Part shown: piece by piece, positions 1 to 5,668 of the stretch
How the letters are laid out: each line of letters opens with the position of its first letter
Position numbering within the stretch: the first letter of the stretch is position 1
Source of the DNA: Flavobacteriaceae bacterium
GTDB lineage: Bacteria > Bacteroidota > Bacteroidia > Flavobacteriales > Flavobacteriaceae
Assembly (NCBI GenBank): GCA_030633285.1
Contig: DAOVTC010000075.1
Coordinates: forward strand, 1-5,989
DNA: 5,989 bases
Direction: 5' to 3'
Notes under the pieces: generated by a model
What the model saw: the letters and a program-made list of their open reading frames with translations, nothing else
What the model was told of the DNA's origin: nothing
Database searches by the model: none
Position numbers and translations under genes: made by a program

Positions 1-879
1 ATCATCATAAGATGTAGCAACTGCACTAAATGTTATACCACCGAAAAAAGAATTTGAATTATAGCCCAAACCAATGAGTGAATTGATATTATAAATAAAT
101 TTGCCGCTCCAGTTAATTTTATCTTCATCAAGTCCCTCAGTTGTTATCTTATTAAACCCATATCCTAATCCTGGGGACAGACTTAAATTTGAATACCATT
201 TTTTATTAATGACAAAAGTGTAATAATATGCTGTGTTTAAAATAAAATTGACACTTTGTACTTTTTGGAAGAATGAATTATTTGTCATTTTAAAATATTC
301 ATAAGTATAACTAGGTATAAAACTACCAACACTTTTTCTTTGTATTTCATTTTGATTTAATACAGCTTTTAATGAATAATTTTTATTGAAATTATAGCTC
401 GTAACACCTCTGTAAACTCTTGTTTTAGCATGAGGTAAAATAATATATTCTGTATTTGGAAGAAGATTAAAACTATCAAAATCTGAAACATCTTCAATAT
501 AATATCCCACAATACTAGATACTTCAAATGTTTGCGCCCATTTTTTTAAAAAGAAGAAATCCATATTTAATTTAAATACATTTGTATTTCCTTTTAGATC
601 AGAGTCTCCTTTTAAAAAATTTGGAGAAAAGCCCAAACTTAAATTTAAAAATTTATGATTCACTGCAAACGACATTCTTAAACCTGTATTTGGCTTTACA
701 GAATATTTAGAATTATTTACATCAATTTCAAAAGTTTCTAAATCATTATCTAACTCAAATTTCAAATTTAGTTTGTTTTGCATGGTTTCGAAATACTCAA
801 AATTAGAAAACGAAGACTCTTCTTGTGAATACACGAATAACCCAAAACTTAAAAAAAAGATAAATATGATTTTTTTCAT
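1..879 (-). CDS. DUF4421-like outer-membrane beta-barrel protein (partial, C-terminus beyond window)
   Basis: An open frame of 293 codons runs without a stop from an ATG at 879 to the left edge, so the C-terminus is missing. Residues 1-19 form a signal peptide: MKK, a hydrophobic run IIFIFFLSFGLF, then VYSQ. The remainder alternates polar and aromatic residues as in beta-strands. The stretch from residue 31 (ETMQNKLNLKF), through KYSVKPNTG (58-66), LSLGFSPNFLKGDS (80-93) and the LKGNTNVFKLN segment, to GYYIED (125-130) matches my memory of the DUF4421 family, uncharacterised proteins of Bacteroidota usually 310-360 residues long. About 20-70 residues would then be missing. The start is fixed by the signal peptide; the upstream bases are AT-rich with no clear Shine-Dalgarno. 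The gene begins only 18 bases after the stop of the PagL-like gene, so the two are very probably co-transcribed. The product is expected in the outer membrane. Its function is unknown, and the family assignment is from memory without a profile search. Confidence 0.8.
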   Translation of the reverse strand, partial: MKKIIFIFFLSFGLFVYSQEESSFSNFEYFETMQNKLNLKFELDNDLETFEIDVNNSKYSVKPNTGLRMSFAVNHKFLNLSLGFSPNFLKGDSDLKGNTNVFKLNMDFFFLKKWAQTFEVSSIVGYYIEDVSDFDSFNLLPNTEYIILPHAKTRVYRGVTSYNFNKNYSLKAVLNQNEIQRKSVGSFIPSYTYEYFKMTNNSFFQKVQSVNFILNTAYYYTFVINKKWYSNLSLSPGLGYGFNKITTEGLDEDKINWSGKFIYNINSLIGLGYNSNSFFGGITFSAVATSYDD

Positions 880-897
880 AGGAAAATTTAATTCTTA

Positions 898-2055
898 TTA
901 AAACAGTAACTCATAGTTATTCTTGTCATTTTTAAAGGTGTATCCAAGGGCCCATTCAACATAATCGGCATGAAATTCGGTAGTTTTCAATCCAACGCCA
1001 ATCATCATTTTTTTTTGTTTACCTAATAAATATCTTAGCCCGATTCTTTGATATAGTAACTCTTCAAAATTTTCTTCATTTTTATTTAAATGAATTCCAA
1101 AATTAAAAGGCAAATATAACCTCTCCGTAACAAGCCATTCAAAAAGCCCTGCGAATCCATAACTAAATTGCTTATTAAAATTATTTTTATCATCATTTAC
1201 ACGATCTAATGACCCAGCTGTATAAAACAAATCAAAACCTAAACCATAACGATATTTATAACTAAATTGACGCAATACATTAACACTCAATGTTGATTTA
1301 AAATAACGTGCTCCATCGTATTCAAATTTTTTGACTCCCGCTGCACCATAAATATTAAGCATATTAAATGGTATAAACCTGGTGAGTTTTTCTTTTTGAA
1401 TATCTGTATAATTTTCTCCAAAATTATATTCAGTGGTCACCGTTAAAGGAAGTAAGTTAATCCCTGAGTTTGGCAAATGAATTCTTCCATTTGAAAAATG
1501 TTTGAACCCGATACCTAGCCCTGCAACCCAATGTTCCGTAATATTATACCTGCCTTCTAAAGAAAAAGCTATATAAACATTCTTACTTGATCCAATTAAC
1601 TCATTGGCAGGATTGTTTTCCGGATCAAAATAATTGAAATTAAATGCCAAACCTGCTCCAATACTGTAAATCCAGTTTAATTTTTCCTTTTTGTTACCAA
1701 TTGGAATTTCAAAAAACCCATACATACCGTTAGGCTCTCCAAAAGCGTTATTATCAAATGAAGCAGAATAAAAACCAAATCCAAATTTTGGTGCCCTATA
1801 AATTGTTGAATAAACGCTATTCTCTTTTTTTTGCCAGGCAACTCTCAGATCTAAGGCAAAATATTTTTCTATTCCCTTCTCTTTAACTGTAGGAATTATT
1901 CCCCCATAATCAAATTTTATTTGTACAAAAGTGTTAAGTTTTGCATCCCGTTTGGTATTTTTAAAATTCTTATCTATAGATTGTGCATTGGAATTAATCA
2001 CTAAAGCGATAAACAATATAAAAGAAAGTAAGTGATTGTTTTTCTTAGGATACAC
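898..2055 (-). CDS. PagL-like outer-membrane barrel (lipid A deacylase/acyloxyacyl hydrolase family), GTG start
   Basis: This 385-residue protein carries a signal peptide (hydrophobic LLSFILFIALVI at 9-20, then NSNAQ, cleavage probably near 24-25). Residues about 42-212 resemble PagL-type lipid A 3-O-deacylases, with the signature FKHFSNGRIHLPNSGIN at 184-200. H186 and S188 correspond to the catalytic His and Ser of PagL. In Pseudomonas PagL the acidic residue lies 14 positions after the His, but here that position is N200. The C-terminal half (about 230-376) is again beta-rich, ends in LKTTEFHADYVEWALGY (356-372), and makes the protein about twice the size of classical PagL; long versions annotated as acyloxyacyl hydrolase are common in Bacteroidota. 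The expected role is removal of acyl chains from lipid A in the outer membrane, but activity is not assured. The start is GTG: no in-frame ATG exists between it and the TGA at 2110-2112, and the signal peptide follows directly. It precedes the DUF4421-like gene by 18 bases. Confidence 0.82.
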   Translation of the reverse strand: MYPKKNNHLLSFILFIALVINSNAQSIDKNFKNTKRDAKLNTFVQIKFDYGGIIPTVKEKGIEKYFALDLRVAWQKKENSVYSTIYRAPKFGFGFYSASFDNNAFGEPNGMYGFFEIPIGNKKEKLNWIYSIGAGLAFNFNYFDPENNPANELIGSSKNVYIAFSLEGRYNITEHWVAGLGIGFKHFSNGRIHLPNSGINLLPLTVTTEYNFGENYTDIQKEKLTRFIPFNMLNIYGAAGVKKFEYDGARYFKSTLSVNVLRQFSYKYRYGLGFDLFYTAGSLDRVNDDKNNFNKQFSYGFAGLFEWLVTERLYLPFNFGIHLNKNEENFEELLYQRIGLRYLLGKQKKMMIGVGLKTTEFHADYVEWALGYTFKNDKNNYELLF

Positions 2056-2149
2056 CTTTTTAAGATATGAGTATTTTATAAAAAAATTATGATCATTAAA
2101 AAAATAAATTCATTTAAAGAAAAAATGCAATTTTTAATTAATAAAATCT
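2056..2149. other. AT-rich intergenic gap without strong signals
   Basis: These 94 bases separate the lipoprotein stop from the GTG of the PagL-like gene. They are nearly all A and T. I see no GC-containing hairpin that would act as a terminator and no minus-strand match to the Bacteroidota -7 element TAnnTTTG. The only symmetry is a short ATGATCAT palindrome at 2089-2096. Read-through from the lipoprotein gene is therefore possible. Confidence 0.4.
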
Positions 2150-2743
2150 TTATTCCACTTCTTCTAAAACAGCTTGAAAAGTAGGTGCAACAACAACCAA
2201 TCGATTTCCGTCTAATGAATATTTGGTATTGGTAACATAATCTTTACCACTAAAAATTAAAGCATCACCAACAACTGTATAAGTTTCTCCAAAGGTTTCA
2301 CTTTTCCCATCTTTCCAAAGAATTAAAGTTGTAACTTTTGTGTTGGTTTGAAAGGAAAGTACAATAGAGGCAAAACCTTTTGCGTTCGTTTCATCATCTA
2401 CTAAACTAATTACTCTCCAGGTACTTCCTGTCAAGTTGTTACTTTTTGATGGTCTAAAAGCAGTTTTTTCATCGGCTGAGACAGTTGATTTTTCTAATAG
2501 CGCCAATTCTTTCTCTTTTTGATATTGCCTAATTTTTTTATCCTCGGCAGAATCAGCCATTAAACCAACACCACCACCAATTAGTGCGCCTACTGCTGCG
2601 CCTTCCCAGCCATCAACCATACCGCCAACAAAAGCACCTGTAGCAGCACCTTGTGACGTATTGGTTGATCCACAAGAATTTAGAATGATAGATACTATTA
2701 TAATTGAAATAAATTTGCGTAAGTTTTTTTTAGAATATTTCAT
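2150..2743 (-). CDS. Lipoprotein with glycine-zipper segment and lipocalin-like C-terminal domain
   Basis: I chose the ATG at 2743, giving 197 residues, because it places a standard lipoprotein signal at the N-terminus: MKYSKKNLRK, the hydrophobic run FISIIIVSII, and the lipobox LNSC with Cys24 as the lipidation site. An upstream ATG at 2770 would only add nine residues ahead of the charged region. Residues 32-64 form a glycine zipper (GAATGAFVGGMVDG, GAAVGALIGGGVG) with GxxxG spacing, a pattern known from membrane-inserting segments of envelope lipoproteins. Residues 65-86 are a charged, probably helical linker (EDKKIRQYQKEKEL). Residues 104-197 (LTGSTWRVISL ... GDALIFSG ... YSLDGNRLVVV) look like a small antiparallel beta domain of the lipocalin-like or META type. 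The residue after Cys is Gly, with no acidic export-blocking or obvious surface-export signal that I can judge. The role is unknown; a structural or protective envelope function is plausible. It lies between two predicted outer-membrane barrel genes. Confidence 0.8.
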   Translation of the reverse strand: MKYSKKNLRKFISIIIVSIILNSCGSTNTSQGAATGAFVGGMVDGWEGAAVGALIGGGVGLMADSAEDKKIRQYQKEKELALLEKSTVSADEKTAFRPSKSNNLTGSTWRVISLVDDETNAKGFASIVLSFQTNTKVTTLILWKDGKSETFGETYTVVGDALIFSGKDYVTNTKYSLDGNRLVVVAPTFQAVLEEVE

Positions 2744-2845
2744 AGGTTTGATATTTACAAAACTTTGCATAACCGTGTAATTTTTTTAGCACATTTTTAC
2801 TGGTTAATACTTTTATTTTTAAATGATTGATTTACTTTTTATAAC
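2744..2845. other. AT-rich intergenic gap between barrel and lipoprotein genes
   Basis: The 102 bases hold no terminator-like hairpin. On the minus strand the only approach to the Bacteroidota -7 element TAnnTTTG is AAGTTTTG (plus-strand 2758-2765), with one mismatch and no good -33 partner, which I do not accept as a promoter. Transcription may continue from the barrel gene. Confidence 0.35.
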
Positions 2846-3448
2846 TTAAAATAATTTAGCTATTCCCATTCCAAAGCTTATACTATTGTATGCATTTATA
2901 TTGATATCAAATAAAAATGAACCAAAAATCTCCCAATTATTTGGAATATGAAATGGAGCCTCGACACCAATCCTTATAACCGCAAAATCTTCGTGTTTAG
3001 AAAATTCCATTCCGCCTCCTGCCAATAAAGCCAAATGTTTGTATGGTTTATAGGTAAGCATTATTGCAGATGAAACAGGTTTGTCTCTATCAATAGTTTT
3101 AACCTCATTATTATCACTTTTAAAAACTTCATCTGATTGATGTGATCCACTGTCACTTACCACAAATTCTTCAATAATAACATCATTATGCCAGCCCAAT
3201 GCCCATTTTTCGTTAAAATTATAATTATAATTGATGGCAAATGAAGGTAAAGCAAGATAGCTATCCCCCGAATTATCTTTTACACCTGTTTTTAAATGTG
3301 TATGGCTAATTACAAAAGAAATAGCGTGCTTTTTAAAGTGTTCATTTTCATTTGCAACCAATTCATTATGTTTCGTCTCTTGAGAAATAGAATTATTATG
3401 AAACAAAATAAAAAAAACTAGACTTAAAACAAGATTATACTTTTTCAT
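2846..3448 (-). CDS. Uncharacterised small outer-membrane beta-barrel protein
   Basis: The 200-residue product begins MKKYNLVLSLVFFILFHNNSISQ, a signal peptide with cleavage probably near residue 22-23. The mature part has alternating strands, for example HAISFVISHTHLKTG (41-55), SFAINYNYNF (69-78), KWALGWHNDVIIEEFVV (81-97), LALLAGGGMEFS (139-150) and FAVIRIGVEAPF (155-166), and ends in SFGMGIAKLF. A C-terminal Phe on the last strand is typical of outer-membrane barrels. Length fits an eight-stranded barrel. A long polar loop (about 98-125) is rich in Asp, Ser and Glu, and the protein contains 11 histidines. It resembles a conserved but unnamed Bacteroidota family with the pattern 'HtDiiiEeF' and a C-terminal 'naY' strand; I recall no function for it. 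It is preceded by the hairpin-containing gap after the sulfatase gene, which suggests that it starts a separate transcription unit, though I see no clear promoter. Confidence 0.75.
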   Translation of the reverse strand: MKKYNLVLSLVFFILFHNNSISQETKHNELVANENEHFKKHAISFVISHTHLKTGVKDNSGDSYLALPSFAINYNYNFNEKWALGWHNDVIIEEFVVSDSGSHQSDEVFKSDNNEVKTIDRDKPVSSAIMLTYKPYKHLALLAGGGMEFSKHEDFAVIRIGVEAPFHIPNNWEIFGSFLFDININAYNSISFGMGIAKLF

Positions 3449-3479
3449 CTTATAATTGATAAGGTTTTGTTAGGCATTG

Positions 3480-3506
3480 ATTGAATAAACATGAGATTTA
3501 TTCAAT
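3480..3506. repeat. Inverted repeat, 10-bp arms, 7-nt loop
   Basis: ATTGAATAAA at 3480-3489 pairs perfectly with TTTATTCAAT at 3497-3506 around the 7-base spacer CATGAGA. The outer flanks can add GCA/TGC pairing (3474-3476 with 3507-3509) if a four-base TTGA duplication on the left arm bulges out. It lies 32-58 bases before the ATG of the small barrel gene, so it could sit in that gene's 5' leader, be an operator for a dimeric regulator, or be part of a termination region. No T-run follows on the minus strand. Confidence 0.5.
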
Positions 3507-3525
3507 GCATTTTGTGATATAAATG

Positions 3526-3567
3526 ATGAGCTTATCTGTAAAAGAATTTCTTTTCAAATAAGCTCAT
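3526..3567 (-). terminator. Nested hairpin after sulfatase gene, putative terminator
   Basis: A 10-bp perfect outer stem (ATGAGCTTAT at 3526-3535 with ATAAGCTCAT at 3558-3567) encloses a 7-bp inner stem (AAAAGAA at 3540-3546 with TTCTTTT at 3548-3554), separated by a small 4/3-base internal loop. It begins 13 bases after the sulfatase stop, in the right place to end the sulfatase operon. It lacks a clear U-tract (the minus strand continues CATTTATAT), so it may instead protect the 3' end of the mRNA. That the structure exists is directly readable; its role is inferred. Confidence 0.5.
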
Positions 3568-3580
3568 ACAATTAACAGTT

Positions 3581-5095
3581 TTAATTTTGTGGTTTAGAAG
3601 ATAGCGTTTTTATAACACCATCTATACCTAAAGAACTTCCGCCAACAGGAGGGAATTCCTTAAATGTACCTAAAAATTCACCTACATAAGTTTGTGCGGG
3701 AACAAATAACCACATATTTTCTGCATACCATCTTGTATACATTGAAGATTCCCAAGAAACCTCATATGGATCTGCTCTTAAATTTATTACTAAAGGCCAA
3801 GCCGGAGTTTTTCTAAATGCTTCGTTTATAGCCCCTTCCATATAAGTGAAGTGCAGTTTCCAGTTTTTATACCTAACGGCATTTAAATTTCCACCTTGAT
3901 CAAAAAAGAATATTTCATTTCTTGGAGATTCGTTAACTTCCCCTTTAAAAAATGGCATCATATTGTATCCATCCAAATGAACTTTGAAATTTTTTCCATT
4001 AGCTTTATAACCTGTTAACAATTTTTCTTTAACATCAGGAACACCTGCTGCCGCTAATAAAGTTGGCATCATATCTTCATGCGAAAAGATGTCGTTGTAT
4101 TTTGTACCTGGCTCAATAACTCCAGGCCAACGTATAACACAAGGAGCTCTAAAACCACCTTCCCAAGTAGTCCCTTTTTCACCTCTAAAAGGAGTGGTTC
4201 CGCCATCAGGCCAAGTAAATTTTTCAGCGCCATTATCTGTAGAATACATAATAATGGTATTGTCAATAATACCCAATTCTTCTAATTTAGCTAATACTAC
4301 ACCAATAGCTTTATCGTGCTCCACCATACCGTCTGGGTAAAGTCCAATTCCAGTAACGCCTTCGCTTTCTTCTTTTAAATGTGTCCAAACATGCATTCTA
4401 GTTGCACTTAACCATACAAAAAATGGTTTTCCTGCTTTATGGGCACGTTCAATAAAATCAATGGCAGCATTTGTAAATACCTCATCAATATTTTTCATTC
4501 GCTCTTTAGTTAATGGTCCTGTATCTTCAATTTTTCCATTGGCATACGAATGTAAAACTCCTCTTGGACCAAACTCTTTATGGAATGCAGGATCTTTTGG
4601 GTAATAGTATCCTTCTGGCTCTTCTTCAGCATTTAGATGATAAAGGTTTCCATAAAACTCATCAAAACCGTGATTAGTTGGTAGCATTTCATCTCTATCT
4701 CCTAAATGGTTTTTACCAAATTGACCTGAAGTATAGCCTTGATTTTTCAATAATTCAGCAATTGTTGGTTGATTTGCTTTAATTCCTTGCTCCCCACCAG
4801 GCATACCAATAGTCAATAACCCTGTTCTAAAAGGGTGCTGTCCTAATATAAAAGCAGCTCTACCAGCAGTACAAGATTGCTGCGAATACCAATCAGTAAA
4901 CATGGCTCCTTCATTGGCTATTCTATCAATATTTGGTGTTTGGTAGCCCATCATACCGTGGTTGTAAGTACTTATATTGCCCCAACCAATATCATCACCC
5001 CAGATAACTAGAATATTTGGTTTTTTGTTTTTTTGTGCAAAAAGCCCCGTTATGAGTAGGAACATTAATGCAGTTGTAAATAGTGTTTTTTTCAT
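3581..5095 (-). CDS. Secreted type I sulfatase (arylsulfatase-like, formylglycine-dependent)
   Basis: I chose the ATG at 5095 (504 residues) because it begins directly with a signal peptide, MKKTLFTTALMFLLITGLFA/Q; the frame also has an ATG at 5155, but that would put 20 lysine-rich residues in front. The mature protein shows the alkaline phosphatase-superfamily sulfatase fold: metal ligands D34 and D35 in WGDDIGWGN, the nucleophile motif C75-T-A-G-R79 (C-x-A-x-R, Cys oxidised to formylglycine in active enzymes), GKNHLG with K128 and H130, H235 in RMHVWTH, D287 and N288 in STDNG, and K307 in RGEKGTTWEGG. The C-terminal subdomain carries AVRYKNWKLHF (406-416) and NLRADPYE (438-445). All expected catalytic positions are present and the length is normal. 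It hydrolyses sulfate esters, probably in the periplasm or at the surface; the substrate cannot be read from sequence. No formylglycine-generating enzyme is encoded in the window. Two membrane-protein genes precede it 69 bases away, with no promoter seen in between. Confidence 0.95.
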   Translation of the reverse strand: MKKTLFTTALMFLLITGLFAQKNKKPNILVIWGDDIGWGNISTYNHGMMGYQTPNIDRIANEGAMFTDWYSQQSCTAGRAAFILGQHPFRTGLLTIGMPGGEQGIKANQPTIAELLKNQGYTSGQFGKNHLGDRDEMLPTNHGFDEFYGNLYHLNAEEEPEGYYYPKDPAFHKEFGPRGVLHSYANGKIEDTGPLTKERMKNIDEVFTNAAIDFIERAHKAGKPFFVWLSATRMHVWTHLKEESEGVTGIGLYPDGMVEHDKAIGVVLAKLEELGIIDNTIIMYSTDNGAEKFTWPDGGTTPFRGEKGTTWEGGFRAPCVIRWPGVIEPGTKYNDIFSHEDMMPTLLAAAGVPDVKEKLLTGYKANGKNFKVHLDGYNMMPFFKGEVNESPRNEIFFFDQGGNLNAVRYKNWKLHFTYMEGAINEAFRKTPAWPLVINLRADPYEVSWESSMYTRWYAENMWLFVPAQTYVGEFLGTFKEFPPVGGSSLGIDGVIKTLSSKPQN

Positions 5096-5164
5096 TTTGT
5101 TTAATTTTAATTTATATTCTTTTTTTACACTTGATTTAATTAATACTATTTTCATTTAATAATT
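5096..5164. other. Short gap between membrane-protein and sulfatase genes
   Basis: These 69 bases are almost entirely A and T, and the minus strand contains no TTTG of a Bacteroidota -7 element. There is no hairpin. This supports read-through from the membrane-protein genes into the sulfatase gene. Confidence 0.4.
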
Positions 5165-5668
5165 TTACTCTTTTTCTTTAATGACTTTGACATTGTGCTT
5201 AAATAATCCACTTAATTTATCCCAAAAATCTCCTCCTAATACAAAGAAGCTTGAAACAAACAAAATATCTGAGCTTATGGTCCACCATATAGGAAGTTCT
5301 TTAAAAAATGGTAGATACAGCTCTAAATAAGGTTGCGCAATTCCAATAATAATTGGTAAACTAAACATAACCAAGCCTATTCGATATCTGGTTAAACTCA
5401 CCATGTCTGAAGGTGCAAATACCTTTAAATAATTTAGTGCCTTACTTTTTAAAAATTCAAAACCTTGTTTACCCATAACTGCAACAGCAACAATCATAAA
5501 TAGTTCAGGAATACCAAAAGCCAGTAATCCAGATAATATTCTTTTATAAGAAATAGATAAGTCGGAGTGTACAACTAAAGGTATTAATAAAGGGCTCATA
5601 AATCCCACAACTAAGATCATACCTCCCAATATTAATTTTGATTTTGATGTTTCGATTGAATCAGTCAT
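5165..5668 (-). CDS. Four-helix membrane protein, 'transporter suffix domain' type
   Basis: The 167-residue product has four predicted membrane helices, at about residues 12-33, 45-66, 95-115 and 126-145, with short loops and a basic C-terminal tail (FKHNVKVIKEKE). Recognisable segments are FGIPELFMIVAVAVMGKQG (51-69), RYRIGLVMFSLP (94-105) and the C-terminal SSFFVLGGDFWDKLSGLF (139-156). These match my memory of small proteins annotated as 'transporter suffix domain-containing', whose biochemical role is not known to me. It should sit in the inner membrane. Its ATG overlaps the end of the preceding gene by 8 bases (5661-5668), indicating translational coupling, and the sulfatase gene follows 69 bases downstream. 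A transport or accessory role for the sulfatase is possible but only suggested by context. The membrane topology is secure; the family label is moderately so. Confidence 0.72.
   Translation of the reverse strand: MTDSIETSKSKLILGGMILVVGFMSPLLIPLVVHSDLSISYKRILSGLLAFGIPELFMIVAVAVMGKQGFEFLKSKALNYLKVFAPSDMVSLTRYRIGLVMFSLPIIIGIAQPYLELYLPFFKELPIWWTISSDILFVSSFFVLGGDFWDKLSGLFKHNVKVIKEKE

Larger units (their letters stand above)
3449..3580. promoter_or_regulatory. Regulatory gap between sulfatase operon and barrel group
   Basis: This 132-base gap is the longest between genes here and holds both inverted repeats described separately (3480-3506 and 3526-3567). It is the natural place for the end of the sulfatase transcript and for the promoter of the small barrel gene. 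I found no clear TAnnTTTG element on the minus strand, so the promoter itself is not located. Confidence 0.4.

Noticed and set aside
2089..2096. Palindrome ATGATCAT in the gap before the PagL-like gene
   Set aside because: Eight bases in AT-rich sequence is not distinguishable from chance.
2758..2765. A near match to the Bacteroidota -7 element upstream of the lipoprotein gene (AAGTTTTG on the minus strand)
   Set aside because: It has one mismatch, no clear -33 element, and would leave a very short leader; such matches are expected by chance in AT-rich DNA.
2744..2770. A 9-residue extension of the lipoprotein
   Set aside because: The ATG at 2743 gives a normal-length lipoprotein signal with the lipobox Cys at 24.
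4069..4340. Open frames of 65-83 codons within the sulfatase gene, on both strands
   Set aside because: They lie wholly inside the well-supported sulfatase coding sequence, have no recognisable domain or signal, and are shadows in other frames.
5096..5155. A 20-residue N-terminal extension of the sulfatase from an upstream ATG
   Set aside because: It would place a lysine-rich stretch ahead of a perfect signal peptide; the ATG at 5095 is the better start.
4977..5159. Plus-strand open frame of 60 codons over the sulfatase start
   Set aside because: Antisense to the sulfatase signal peptide region; its hydrophobic stretch mirrors AT-rich signal peptide codons.
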